A stretch of DNA of 64,000 bases from an uncultured Eubacteriales bacterium (GCA_934393265.1 CAKRQL010000005.1:1-64000), one strand, 5' to 3'; positions 1-8,289 are shown, counted from the stretch's first letter. Notes: generated by a model not told the origin, from the letters alone. Numbers and translations are program-made.

Positions 1-217
1 CCTCCGGAGACAATTAAAGCGACGGCAAATTCCGCCACTTTATCTATCGCACCTGCTCCGCGCTGAACTGCATACGCCCGCTAATGGGCGTCAGCCTTTT
101 GTGACTTCGTGGCTCCCGAATCGAGCCGCACCCGCACAAGCTGTGCGGGTTGGCGGGGCGAATCCTTGCCGGCACGTCTCCTCCGGAGACAATTAAAGCG
201 ACGGCAAATTCCGCCAC
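1..217. repeat. 38-bp direct repeat flanking a hairpin-rich spacer
   Basis: Positions 1-38 and 180-217 are identical (both begin CCTCCGGAGACAATT and end TCCGCCAC). The spacer between them contains a strong hairpin (ACCCGCACA / TGTGCGGGT, about 138-158). I see no believable gene in 1-455: the short reading frames here have no ribosome binding site and no family resemblance. The first copy starts at the window edge, so the repeat may continue to the left. Its nature (a dispersed intergenic repeat or the edge of a larger duplication) is unknown. Confidence 0.8.
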
Positions 218-343
218 GAGCCTCTATCTTTTCCATGCGATACCTCGAGTTATCTGAATAGTTAGATTTTAGCACGACGGGCTCCCTTCGTCACGCTCCG
301 CGTGCCACCTCCCTCCCGGAGGGAGGCAGGCGCAGAGCGCGCA

Positions 344-432
344 GTGAAATACGGCTGGCGCCGTGTGAAATATTTCCCTTGCGGGAAATGTGAAATAGCC
401 TGTCGGCTGTGAAATACGGCTTTCGCCGTATT
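344..432. repeat. Array of four GTGAAATA-plus-hairpin units
   Basis: Four consecutive units at 344-364, 365-389, 390-408 and 409-432 each begin with GTGAAATA and continue as a small stem-loop whose arms differ between units (for example CGGC/GCCG, TTTCCC/GGGAAA, AGCC/GGCT). The lead is constant and the palindrome is variable. The array ends just before the ribosome binding site of the gene at 456. A further palindrome (CCTCCCTCC/GGAGGGAGG) lies just left of it, near 306-327. I recall similar GTGAAAT hairpin strings between genes in gut Ruminococcaceae; their function is not known to me. Confidence 0.75.
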
Positions 433-455
433 ATAAAAATCCAAAGGAGTTCACC

Positions 456-1313
456 ATGCTTATATCAACCGAAATCGGCTCGTACCGCAGGTACGGAAAC
501 AACTGCGAGGTTATCGGGATGCTCCGTGACGCGGGGTTCTCTGCCTACGACTTCTCGATGTTAAAGATAAACGACCCGGAGTCGATAATAGTCAGCGACG
601 ACTATATTGCGCAGGCGGAGCATCTGCGCGCGTTTGCCGACAGCATCGGCATAGTCTGCAACCAGTCTCACGCTCCGTTTCCCACAGATCTGCCCGACAA
701 GCCCGGATTTTTCGACAAAATGAAAAAATATCTGATACGGGCGATCGAAGTAAGCGATATACTCGGGGCAAATTATTGCGTCGTTCACCCATGCAACTAC
801 TACGATGCCGAGAAGAACGCAAAGCTATATAACGAGCTGCTTCCCGCTCTGCGCGGAAAGCATGTTAAGGTCGCGCTCGAGAACATGTGGCTCCGCGCGG
901 CGGACGGGCGGGTGATACCCGCGGCGTGCTCTGACCCCGAAAGCTTCCTTTCTCACCTTGCCGTCCTCGACCCGCAATACTTCGGCGCATGCCTCGACAT
1001 AGGACACTCGGAGATGGGCGGGCTCAACACCTCTGCCCCGGAAATGATACACGCCCTCGGGTCAAAGCTCTCCTGTCTGCATATCCATGACAACGACAAA
1101 ATAGGCGACAGCCACGCCCTGCCCTACACCATGGCGATAGATTTCGGAGCGGTGACCGACGCGCTCGCCGCTGTCGGATACAAAGGCGACATAACGCTCG
1201 AGGCGGACGCCGCGTCAAAAAACTACCCGCGCGAGCTGTTGCCCGCGCTCGCCGCGCTCGCCGCAAAGACGGCGAGATATATAAAGTGCGAGGTCGAGCG
1301 GGGGAGCCGCTGA
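456..1313 (+). CDS. Sugar phosphate isomerase/epimerase family protein (xylose isomerase-like TIM barrel)
   Basis: A 285-residue protein with the pattern of the AP endonuclease 2 / xylose isomerase-like TIM barrel family (PF01261). Visible features are a metal-site-like VVHPCNYYD near residue 110, VALENM near 141, CLDIGHSEM near 182, LHIHDND near 213 and a terminal ITLEAD. His, Glu and Asp in these positions normally bind a divalent metal for sugar keto/aldo isomerisation or epimerisation. The substrate cannot be told. The ATG at 456 follows AAAGGAG at good spacing. The gene stands alone: repeats lie upstream and a terminator at 1360 separates it from the convergent hydrogenase operon. Confidence 0.8.
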   Translation: MLISTEIGSYRRYGNNCEVIGMLRDAGFSAYDFSMLKINDPESIIVSDDYIAQAEHLRAFADSIGIVCNQSHAPFPTDLPDKPGFFDKMKKYLIRAIEVSDILGANYCVVHPCNYYDAEKNAKLYNELLPALRGKHVKVALENMWLRAADGRVIPAACSDPESFLSHLAVLDPQYFGACLDIGHSEMGGLNTSAPEMIHALGSKLSCLHIHDNDKIGDSHALPYTMAIDFGAVTDALAAVGYKGDITLEADAASKNYPRELLPALAALAAKTARYIKCEVERGSR

Positions 1314-1359
1314 CGCTCATTTGCCGTATACAACGGATTACTTATACAAAAAACAATTC

Positions 1360-1397
1360 GCCCCCGCAGGAGACAGGCTTCTGCGGGGGCTCTTTTT
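1360..1397 (+). terminator. Intrinsic terminator after the TIM-barrel gene
   Basis: The stem GCCCCCGCAG (1360-1369) pairs with CTGCGGGGGC (1381-1390) and is followed by TCTTTTT. It lies between two convergent genes. The opposite strand also has a T-rich stretch after the stem, so it may end both transcripts. Confidence 0.9.
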
Positions 1398-1422
1398 CAT
1401 ATATTGCTTTTTGTTTTTTCTG

Positions 1423-2853
1423 TCATTTCAGAACGGAGACGGCGTCTGCTATGGTCTTTTCCAAAGCTTCCTTTCCGTATTTATCGACCTCTGCCTTATT
1501 CTTCTCACCATGGGTCAGGCATCCCGCGCCGCCGATACAGCCGCCGACACACGCCATGCCCTCAATGAAGTTTGCGTCAAGCTTACCCATTTTTTTCTGA
1601 AGCAGGGCAATCTTGCACTCCTCAATGCCGTCGCAGGAGCACGGTTTAACTATAAAGTCCACATCCTGCTCCTTAAGTGCCTCTGCCACGGCGTCCGAAA
1701 GTCCGCCGCAACGCGCGAATATTCTTCCGAAGTAGGAGGCATTATCAAGCACGCCCTCCTCAAGGGTGGTTATATCAATGTCGCGGGAGTCAAAGAGCGC
1801 CTGAAGCTCCTCAAACGTCATGGCGACATCGACATACGGCTTTACCTCCGGGCGGGCTATCTCCATTTTCTTTGCCGTGCAGGGTCCTATGAACACCGTC
1901 TTTGCGCCCGGCTCATGGTCCTTTATGTACTTACATATCGCGCCCATAGGCGAGAGGTTATGCGACACGAGCGGCTTAAGCGCCGGGAAGTTCTTCTCTA
2001 TGAACGAGACGAACGCCGGGCAACAGGAGGAGGTCAGAAATCCCTTTTCGGCGAGCTCGCGCGCCTCCGACTGTGCGACCATGTCGGCACCGAGCGCAGC
2101 CTCTACCACCGTATGGAACCCGAGCTTTTTAAGTCCGGTTACCACCTGTCCGAGCTTCGCATAATTGAACTGGCTGGAAATCGACGGGGCTACTATTGCA
2201 TAGACCTTCGTTCCCTTTTCCCCGCTCTCTTTGAGGTATTTTATGACGTCAAGTATAAACGATTTGTCGGTTATCGCACCGAACGGACACTGATAAACGC
2301 AGGCACCGCAGGATATGCACTTGTCGTTATCGATACACGCCTGCTTATCTTCGCCCATGTAGATAGCCTTAACCTTACACGCCGACTCGCAGGGGCGGCG
2401 GTAATTTCTTATCGCAGTGTACGGGCAGACCTTGGAGCACGCGCCGCACTCCTTGCACTTCGATTTATCGATATGAGCGACGTGCTGCTCGTCAAAGGTT
2501 ATTGCGCCGAAGCGACAGACGTCCTCGCACCTGTGGGCAAGACAGCCGCGACAGGAGGAGGTCACCTCATAGCCGCCCATAGGACACTCGTCGCAGGCTA
2601 TATCGATAACCTCTATGACATTCGGGTTATCCCTCATGCCGCCCATGGCAATCTTCACGCGCTCTGCCAGTATTGCGCGCTCCTTATAGACACAGCAGCG
2701 CATTGTCGGGACCTTGCCGGGGACTATCATCTTCGGGATGTCTATCGCCGTCTCGGCAAGCCTGCCCGCCCACGCCTCGCGCGCGACCTCGCGGAGCACC
2801 TTATATTTAAGATGCTGTACCTTTGTGTCGAATTTTCTGAGCTTTGCGTCCAT
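1423..2853 (-). CDS. [FeFe] hydrogenase, group B-like, with N-terminal iron-sulfur domains
   Basis: A 476-residue cytosolic enzyme predicted to reduce protons or oxidise H2 with ferredoxin as partner. Cysteine clusters at about 87-113 and two 4Fe-4S motifs (C133-C143 and C179-C189 regions) precede the H-cluster domain. The domain has L1 TSSCCPAF (274-281), L2 GPCTAKK (323-329) and L3 EGMACVGGC (431-439), so all four H-cluster cysteines are present. The forms TSxCCPAF and GPC, instead of TSCCPxW and MPC of the classical group A enzymes, point to group B. It is the last gene of the minus-strand hydrogen operon, 20 bases after the phosphatase gene. A GGAGG lies 14 bases before the ATG, which is long, but no other start is in frame. 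Maturation genes hydEFG are not in the window. Confidence 0.9.
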   Translation of the reverse strand: MDAKLRKFDTKVQHLKYKVLREVAREAWAGRLAETAIDIPKMIVPGKVPTMRCCVYKERAILAERVKIAMGGMRDNPNVIEVIDIACDECPMGGYEVTSSCRGCLAHRCEDVCRFGAITFDEQHVAHIDKSKCKECGACSKVCPYTAIRNYRRPCESACKVKAIYMGEDKQACIDNDKCISCGACVYQCPFGAITDKSFILDVIKYLKESGEKGTKVYAIVAPSISSQFNYAKLGQVVTGLKKLGFHTVVEAALGADMVAQSEARELAEKGFLTSSCCPAFVSFIEKNFPALKPLVSHNLSPMGAICKYIKDHEPGAKTVFIGPCTAKKMEIARPEVKPYVDVAMTFEELQALFDSRDIDITTLEEGVLDNASYFGRIFARCGGLSDAVAEALKEQDVDFIVKPCSCDGIEECKIALLQKKMGKLDANFIEGMACVGGCIGGAGCLTHGEKNKAEVDKYGKEALEKTIADAVSVLK

Positions 2854-2873
2854 TTTCTTTTTTCTATCCTCCG

Positions 2874-4046
2874 TCAGAAATAACTGACCTTAATTTTTTT
2901 ACCCATCTGCCGAAGGCATGCTGAAAGCTCCTCGACAAGATTCATTTTTATATTGAAGTTTATAGGCAGATCCGGGTTCTGGTGCGCGGGGTTTATCGCC
3001 CGCCCGACATAGAAGTTTATATCCGTCGCCTCTTCAAAGAGCATGCGGCATATAAGAGACGCGCCGTCTCTGCCGAAGCTCCATTTTTCGTAGAATTTGT
3101 TCTCGCCGAGCGCGTCGTGCGCGTACTCGACCACCTTATTAACGGTTATAACACCCTCCGTCACAAGGTCGACGCCCTCTATCTCGGCTATCGGCGGAAC
3201 ATCCGAGCGCACGAAATTCAGCGATGCGCGAAGCGGCTTGCCGAGGTATTTTGCCGCTATGGACGAGGTTGTACCGCCGCATATTATGTGCTTACCCTCC
3301 TTTGAGAAGAAGAGGGACATCATGCGGTCGCAGTCGTCGGGGTTTCTCGGCGGACCGAAGAGCAGGTTCATGGGGACCCGGCGCCGTATCTTCACGACGC
3401 AGGCGGTGGCATCGTCTCCCGGCTTTCCGCCGTAGAGCCTGTTCACCTCGTCTATCAATATGGTTGAGAGCGTCTTTGCGGTGTAGCCTCCGGCGCAGTT
3501 TGCCTCCATGAAGGCTATTATATCCTCACGCTTCCACCCGAAGTTATAGGCAAGACCTATGCCGGCATGGGGGCAGCCGTCGCTCATGGAGATGAAAACA
3601 TCGTCCTCGCACAGCTTTATAACCGACTGGTATATCTTTTTGCCGCAGATATTCATCTCGGTTTTCGGGTAGTCGTAATTCTTCCCGTCGCGGATAAGCA
3701 CGGTCATCGGGTTATCGTACTGGATAAGCTCCATTTCCCGGTTGTCGACAAGGTGCATTATCGTAAAGGTCGAATATGCGACGCCGCGCACCGAGCATAT
3801 CGGCAGGGTCTGCGCTATCGTCTCAACGCAGTCGGAGAGGGTCAGCCCCTCTGACATCATAGTGGATATTATCTTGCTCGTCAGGGTTGAGAGAATACTC
3901 GCCTTTACCCCGCTGCCGAGCCCGTCGGCAAGCACGATAACCGTGGAATTTTCTCCCCTGTCGACGACGTCGACATGGTCCCCGCAGAGCTGCTCTCCGT
4001 CGTGATTTATACTCCTGTAGCCTATATCTGCGCAAAGGTCATTCAT
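2874..4046 (-). CDS. SpoIIE-like PP2C serine/threonine phosphatase linked to the sensory hydrogenase
   Basis: A 390-residue protein. The first roughly 210 residues form a SpoIIE/PP2C-type phosphatase domain: the metal-binding Asp motif VLADGLGSG is near residue 38 and the second Asp motif ISMSDGCPH near 150. The C-terminal half has a pattern seen in phosphatases encoded beside hydrogenases, but I cannot name its domain. The ATG at 4046 overlaps the end of the sensory hydrogenase gene by 8 bases and has GGAGAG upstream, so the two are probably translationally coupled. A PP2C enzyme next to a PAS-bearing [FeFe] hydrogenase matches the phosphatase-linked sensory class (group C3). The inferred role is to pass an H2 or redox signal to protein dephosphorylation. 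The target is unknown. Confidence 0.82.
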   Translation of the reverse strand: MNDLCADIGYRSINHDGEQLCGDHVDVVDRGENSTVIVLADGLGSGVKASILSTLTSKIISTMMSEGLTLSDCVETIAQTLPICSVRGVAYSTFTIMHLVDNREMELIQYDNPMTVLIRDGKNYDYPKTEMNICGKKIYQSVIKLCEDDVFISMSDGCPHAGIGLAYNFGWKREDIIAFMEANCAGGYTAKTLSTILIDEVNRLYGGKPGDDATACVVKIRRRVPMNLLFGPPRNPDDCDRMMSLFFSKEGKHIICGGTTSSIAAKYLGKPLRASLNFVRSDVPPIAEIEGVDLVTEGVITVNKVVEYAHDALGENKFYEKWSFGRDGASLICRMLFEEATDINFYVGRAINPAHQNPDLPINFNIKMNLVEELSACLRQMGKKIKVSYF

Positions 4047-5715
4047 CGGATATGCTCTCCTTAAGCTTTGTGAGGGCTATCTTTGTCTCCGCCGCGGTCT
4101 CTCCGAGCAGGGAGGCTATCTCCTGAACTATGCGCATCTGCTTATCGACGACCTTATCGGCTATCTCGACGGTCTGACGGCTGATATTCTCCTTCTTTTC
4201 CCTCTCCGACTCCTCGTCTGTGACATCGCGCATTATACAGACAAGCATCTGATATACGGTATCGTAAACTATCGTCTGCTCGACATACTTTCCGTACTCG
4301 GCAAGGTATGTGCGCTTGTCGCGAAGGCTCCGCTTGGTTTCAAGGACCTTTATGAACGGCTGCGGGTCAAGGATACGGACAACCTGCTCGCCGAGGACAT
4401 CCGACTGATAGCGGATGTTCATTATCTTTCTCGCCGCGGCGTTTATCTGCTGTACCTCAAGAGCGTCGTTTACGACTATCAGCCCGTTCGGGGTATTGTT
4501 GACTATGCAATCGGAGAAGCTCTCCGCCTTTTCCTTAAGGTACGGCAGACACATTGAAATCTCCGCCTTGCCGTGATAGATCGCTATCGCCTTTTCACGG
4601 CAGGTATCGTATCCGCAGGAGCCGCAGTTCAGCTCATCCTCCGGTCGGGTCTTACCCATTTTTTTGAGTATCTCACGTATCTCGTCCTCTCCGGGAGGGG
4701 TGTTGCGGAGCTCTATCGGGTCAAACGACTTGTGTATCTCGACCTCCTCCGGCTGTTTCACCGGGAAATCTTTGTTTCCGACGTAGGAGGCAACGGCACT
4801 GTAATCCGCAACCGGCGAGCGATGGTATTTCTCCATTACCGGACCGCCGACGCAGCTGCCGACGCAGGCGGACATCTCGATAAAGCACCTGTGCACGTTT
4901 CCGCTCTCGATATCGCGGAGCGCGGCAATGCAGTTATCCACACCGTCTATCGCCATATAGGTATATCCCGGCGCGTCCTGTGCCATCGTTTTGAGTATTC
5001 CCCCGGTGGTCGGGAAAAAGCGCGCGCGGCTCTCCTCGGTCGTATCCATATCCGGCACGAGGGCGACGCCCTCCTTTTTCAGCCACTCGGTCAGCTCCTC
5101 GAATGTGAGGACGCCGTCGACAATTCCGGCGTAATGCTCCGCCTCGTCCTTCTTTGCGACGCAGGGACCGATAAAGACGGTCTTTGCGCCCGGGTAACGT
5201 CTCTTTATATCCGTACAATGCGCCTGCATTGGTGACATGACGTCGGCAAGGCACGGGAGGACGTCGGGAAAATATTTCTGTATAAGGAGGTTCACGGAGT
5301 GACAGCAGGAGGATATGAGAATATCCCGCCGCCCCTCATTGAGTATCTTCTGGTATTCGTTCTTTACTATCGTCGCGCCTATCGCGGTCTCCTCCGCATC
5401 GGCAAAGCCGAGCGCCTTAAGAGCCGCCCTCATACCGTTTATCCCGATACCGCGGTAGTTCGCGGCAAAGGAGGGCGCGAGGCTGACGTAAACCGGGGCG
5501 CCCGACTGGATAAGCACGCGCACCTTTTCGGTCTCGTCGACGATTTCCTTTGCGTTCTGCGGGCAGACGACAAAGCACTGACCGCACAGAATACATTCGT
5601 TGCCTATTATATGCGCCTGATTTCCCGAAAAGCGTATCGACTTCACCGGGCAGTGGCGTATACATTTGTAGCAGTTCTTGCAATTTGATTTTTTGAGAGT
5701 AAGACAGTTAGCCAT
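4039..5715 (-). CDS. Sensory [FeFe] hydrogenase (group C-like) with PAS domain
   Basis: A 558-residue protein. Two 4Fe-4S motifs (about residues 12-22 and 41-51) lead into an H-cluster domain with L1 SSCCHS (135-140), L2 GPCVAKK (183-189) and L3 MSACVGSC (281-288). All four H-cluster cysteines are kept, but the Pro after L1 is His. A further iron-sulfur motif CGSCGYDTC (364-372, plus C389) follows, then a PAS domain (about 400-510) and a coiled-coil tail. This order is that of the HydS/HsfB sensory hydrogenases, thought to sense H2 or redox state and signal through partners. The ATG at 5715 has GGAGGGG seven bases upstream; a longer upstream start is less likely. It sits between the 2Fe-2S proteins and the phosphatase. 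Confidence 0.88.
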   Translation of the reverse strand: MANCLTLKKSNCKNCYKCIRHCPVKSIRFSGNQAHIIGNECILCGQCFVVCPQNAKEIVDETEKVRVLIQSGAPVYVSLAPSFAANYRGIGINGMRAALKALGFADAEETAIGATIVKNEYQKILNEGRRDILISSCCHSVNLLIQKYFPDVLPCLADVMSPMQAHCTDIKRRYPGAKTVFIGPCVAKKDEAEHYAGIVDGVLTFEELTEWLKKEGVALVPDMDTTEESRARFFPTTGGILKTMAQDAPGYTYMAIDGVDNCIAALRDIESGNVHRCFIEMSACVGSCVGGPVMEKYHRSPVADYSAVASYVGNKDFPVKQPEEVEIHKSFDPIELRNTPPGEDEIREILKKMGKTRPEDELNCGSCGYDTCREKAIAIYHGKAEISMCLPYLKEKAESFSDCIVNNTPNGLIVVNDALEVQQINAAARKIMNIRYQSDVLGEQVVRILDPQPFIKVLETKRSLRDKRTYLAEYGKYVEQTIVYDTVYQMLVCIMRDVTDEESEREKKENISRQTVEIADKVVDKQMRIVQEIASLLGETAAETKIALTKLKESISDE

Positions 5716-5716
5716 T

Positions 5717-5983
5717 TTACCCCTCCCTGCTCTTTTCAAGTGCCGGAAGAACCGTCCCGGTCCAGAAGTCGCCGAAAGTCTCCGGGGTTATCCCGGTGTA
5801 GACCTCGTCCCCAACCTTTATCGTGACGCCGACGCGGTTGCACCTGCCGGTACAGAAGCTGCCCATGAGGATTATATCGTCCCCGAGCCCTCCGTCCTCT
5901 ATCTTTTTCCGGAGCATTTCGACTATCTGCGGTGAGCCCTTGATATGGCAGGAGGAGCCGACGCAGACCTCAACGTAAATCAT
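5717..5983 (-). CDS. Thioredoxin-like [2Fe-2S] ferredoxin (NuoE C-terminal type), second copy
   Basis: An 88-residue protein made almost wholly of a thioredoxin-fold [2Fe-2S] domain. The four presumed ligands are in CVGSSC (residues 7-12) and CTGRC (about 44-48). It resembles the C-terminal half of NuoE/HydC and probably carries electrons for, or assembles with, the adjacent hydrogenases. It is a paralogue of the gene just upstream (shared CxGSSCHIKGS and FCxGRC) and ends directly before the sensory hydrogenase start, so the genes are almost certainly cotranscribed. Confidence 0.85.
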   Translation of the reverse strand: MIYVEVCVGSSCHIKGSPQIVEMLRKKIEDGGLGDDIILMGSFCTGRCNRVGVTIKVGDEVYTGITPETFGDFWTGTVLPALEKSREG

Positions 5984-5984
5984 A

Positions 5985-6224
5985 TCAGAGCTTCGCCTTT
6001 ATCTCGTCGTTGAAGAACTCCTCGACGGTCTCGGGCGAAACGGAGTGGAACACTCCGTCAACAGTGACGGACACGCCGTCCTTACATCTGCCCATGCAGA
6101 ATGTGCCGCCGAGCTCTACCCGGTCTCCGAGCCCGTTCTTCGCTATGAGTTCCTGGAGCGACTCGACAACCTGGCGCGAGCCCTTGATGTGGCAGGACGA
6201 ACCGATACAGACAGTTACTTTCAT
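5985..6224 (-). CDS. Thioredoxin-like [2Fe-2S] ferredoxin, first gene of the hydrogen operon
   Basis: A 79-residue [2Fe-2S] thioredoxin-fold protein with ligand motifs CIGSSC and CMGRC. An upstream TTG at 6230 is in frame, but the ATG at 6224 has AAAGGAG nine bases before it and is preferred. One base separates its stop from the next gene, a paralogue. Having two such proteins at the head of a group C plus group B hydrogenase operon suggests electron delivery to, or redox signalling with, the hydrogenases. I found no confident promoter upstream. Confidence 0.85.
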   Translation of the reverse strand: MKVTVCIGSSCHIKGSRQVVESLQELIAKNGLGDRVELGGTFCMGRCKDGVSVTVDGVFHSVSPETVEEFFNDEIKAKL

Positions 6225-6314
6225 TTTCAAAATCTCCTTTTTGAGGGCGGCATTGCCTGCCCTTTTATTTGTGTGATTGCTTTGATTGTTTTCGGAAAGC
6301 TTCTCGCGCCGGGG

Positions 6315-7067
6315 TCAGCGGAGCGCGGAGCTTATCAGCGACAGGAGCGCAGGTCGCTCCTCTGCCATAGCGTGGGTATATCTCGAAGCCGCGACAACCG
6401 GAAGCCACAGCGTAACGCGGCGCCGCTCCTCACTGTCACGGCATGCCGCATCGGCGTATTCCTCCGAAAGATCCGGGTGAGCCGTCACCGAAAAATGCAG
6501 GCAGGTGGCGGCTATGTCCGCGGCGGGGTCTCCCTCCGTCGCATGCGACCAGTCAAGAATATACGGCACGCCGCCCGGGGTTATAAGTATATTTGCCGGG
6601 ACGGTGTCCCCGTGGCAGAGGCTGTCTCCGTCCGGGAGCGAGGCAAGGGTTGAAAGAAGCGCGCGGCAGACGGAAGCCGGAAAGCCCGCCGACTCTATTT
6701 TTCTCTCCGCCTTTTCTGAAAAACGCATGAGCGGCGGGAGCTTTTTCGTATGTATTTCGTTCGCGATTTTCGCGAGCATCATGACGGCGTCATGCCGGGT
6801 CATCTCCCCTGTCTCGATTTTCCGCGAGAGGCTCTCTCCCTTTATGTAATCGGTCACTATGACCGGGCGCCCGTCAAGCCTCCCGACCGAGCGGACGGGC
6901 GGGACCCGGAGCCCGCACTCAAGCGCGCGCTCCTGCCTGAGAGCCTCGGCAAGGACACCGGAGAACGGAGTGCGGGGCGAGAACACCTTCAGGCAGGCGT
7001 CGCCGTCCCGGTAAATCGTCTTTTCGTTTCTGACGGCTATTATTCTGTCAAGATTCATGCTCTTCAC
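6315..7067 (-). CDS. Aminoglycoside phosphotransferase-like small-molecule kinase
   Basis: A 250-residue protein kinase-fold enzyme of the APH/choline kinase type. The catalytic loop LCHGDTVPANIL is near residue 155 and the metal-binding DWSHATEGDPAAD near 174. An N-lobe with VIVTDYIKGE (near 70) fits the ATP site. Such enzymes phosphorylate hydroxyl groups of small molecules; real aminoglycoside resistance cannot be assumed. The GTG at 7067 overlaps the stop of the LysR gene (GTGA); an ATG three codons later is an alternative. Coupling to the LysR gene suggests one transcript. Confidence 0.8.
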   Translation of the reverse strand: MKSMNLDRIIAVRNEKTIYRDGDACLKVFSPRTPFSGVLAEALRQERALECGLRVPPVRSVGRLDGRPVIVTDYIKGESLSRKIETGEMTRHDAVMMLAKIANEIHTKKLPPLMRFSEKAERKIESAGFPASVCRALLSTLASLPDGDSLCHGDTVPANILITPGGVPYILDWSHATEGDPAADIAATCLHFSVTAHPDLSEEYADAACRDSEERRRVTLWLPVVAASRYTHAMAEERPALLSLISSALR

Positions 7068-7987
7068 CGTCCCGGAATGGTCTCGCGCCGGACGCGGCAG
7101 AGCTCGGATATAAACGCCTTGTCAAGCGCCGACAGCTGATAGTCCTTGCGGTATATCATGACGTCGCGGTACACGCGCTCCTTTGGGTCCGGGCGGGATA
7201 TAAGACCGTACCTTGCGAGGATATCGGCGGGAACCGGAGAGACGCGCATATACATATCGGGGTGAGCTGCGAGGAGCTCAAACTGCGTCGCCCGCTCGTA
7301 AATGAAGATGCGGCGCGGTGCCTCCGGCAGCTCCTCCCGCCGGACCTCGTCAAACGGGAGGGTCGGCACGTAGGGGTCGGCATGGGCGACCTCGATAAGC
7401 GAGGCGAGCGCAGCTTCGCTTATATCCCCCGTCGCGACGGGGGAGTCGGCGCGCATTATAAGCACCGGAGAGAACTCCGCGACGAGCTCGCACACAAGCC
7501 CGCGCTCCCCGCACATCTCCTTGTAGTATCTGTCGTATCCGTCGGCATATCTTATAATACCGAGCTTTGACTCCCCCTGCAGGACGTTCTTCACCGTGCG
7601 CATGGAGTTTGTCTCCCTGTACACCGCCTCCACCTCGGAGGCGGAGGAAAAGCGCGCGGAAAAGTCCGCAAAGGCGCGGCAGATGTAGGAGGCGCGGGGC
7701 GAGGAAAGGGAGAAGTACTGCTTTTTCCCGCTTCCCTTTTTGAACATCTTCTCCGCGGCGTCTACCTCGCGGAGTATCGACTTTGCCGCCACTATAAATT
7801 TCTCGCCCTCCGGCGTCAGCTTCATTCCCTTCGGCGAGCGGGAGAAAACGGAGACGCCGAGAGATGATTCAAGCTCCCGTATTGCGCGGGAGAGGTTCGG
7901 CTGGTCGACACACAGCTTCTCTGCCGCGCGGTTTATCGACCCGGCAGACGCGACCTCTACGGCGTATCTGAGATATATCAGGTTCAT
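7064..7987 (-). CDS. LysR-family transcriptional regulator
   Basis: A 307-residue regulator. The N-terminal winged helix-turn-helix has the family pattern (AGSINRAAEKLCVDQPNLSR, about residues 14-33), followed by a linker helix and a substrate-binding effector domain. Unlike most LysR genes it is cotranscribed with the following kinase gene and faces away from the MutS-like gene, so a target in the shared intergenic region 7988-8322 is possible. AGGAGG precedes the ATG and a well-spaced promoter lies at 8031-8059. The effector is unknown. Confidence 0.92.
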   Translation of the reverse strand: MNLIYLRYAVEVASAGSINRAAEKLCVDQPNLSRAIRELESSLGVSVFSRSPKGMKLTPEGEKFIVAAKSILREVDAAEKMFKKGSGKKQYFSLSSPRASYICRAFADFSARFSSASEVEAVYRETNSMRTVKNVLQGESKLGIIRYADGYDRYYKEMCGERGLVCELVAEFSPVLIMRADSPVATGDISEAALASLIEVAHADPYVPTLPFDEVRREELPEAPRRIFIYERATQFELLAAHPDMYMRVSPVPADILARYGLISRPDPKERVYRDVMIYRKDYQLSALDKAFISELCRVRRETIPGR

Positions 7988-8030
7988 GCCGTTCCTCCTA
8001 ATGATAAATATTTAACGAATTATCCGTATT

Positions 8031-8059
8031 AGTATAACATAATGCGACAGTATTTGCAA
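8031..8059 (-). promoter_or_regulatory. Sigma-A promoter for the LysR gene
   Basis: On the minus strand TTGCAA, 17 bases, TATACT. It lies 43 bases upstream of the LysR start with AGGAGG between. The rest of the divergent gap (about 8060-8260) contains a GTGAAA-led hairpin near 8137-8157 and no gene. Confidence 0.75.
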
Positions 8060-8177
8060 GGGATTTTGCGGGATTTTGTAATATGTAAATATTTCTTGAC
8101 ATTTTGTTTGGGTTTTCACGTGCTCTGGGCGGTGTGAAAGTGCATCGGCGATGCGCGACAGTGAGTGTAAAAACGAT

Positions 8178-8187
8178 ACACGGGTAT
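8178..8187 (+). repeat. Recurrent intergenic motif, copy 1 (ACACGGGTAT)
   Basis: Sits in ATACACGGGTATGTA between the divergent LysR and MutS-like genes. It is one of six copies in the window; see findings. Confidence 0.6.
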
Positions 8188-8260
8188 GTACTTATGGTCG
8201 TGCCTCCCGCCTCTTTTTGCCCGTCGGCGGAAAGAAACACGGCTTTTTTCGTTTTTGCCC

Positions 8261-8289
8261 TTGCGCACGGCGCGCCCGTGTGATATAAT
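8261..8289 (+). promoter_or_regulatory. Promoter for the MutS-like gene
   Basis: TTGCGC, 17 bases, TATAAT, with TGA just before the -10 box. It is 33 bases upstream of the TTG start codon. Confidence 0.7.

Noticed and set aside
344..432. Possible CRISPR array
   Set aside because: The constant part is only 8 bases, units are 19-25 bases and the variable parts are self-complementary, unlike spacers. No cas genes are present.
1321..2883. Long plus-strand open frame of 520 codons
   Set aside because: It is antisense to the clear [FeFe] hydrogenase gene, has no recognisable protein pattern and no ribosome binding site.
6315..7067. Antibiotic resistance gene (aminoglycoside phosphotransferase)
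   Set aside because: The kinase fold is clear, but homology to resistance enzymes is only at fold level and the gene sits in chromosomal context with a LysR regulator.
8095..8125. Plus-strand promoter starting TTGACA at about 8095
   Set aside because: No -10 like sequence at 16-18 bases; the promoter at 8261 fits better.
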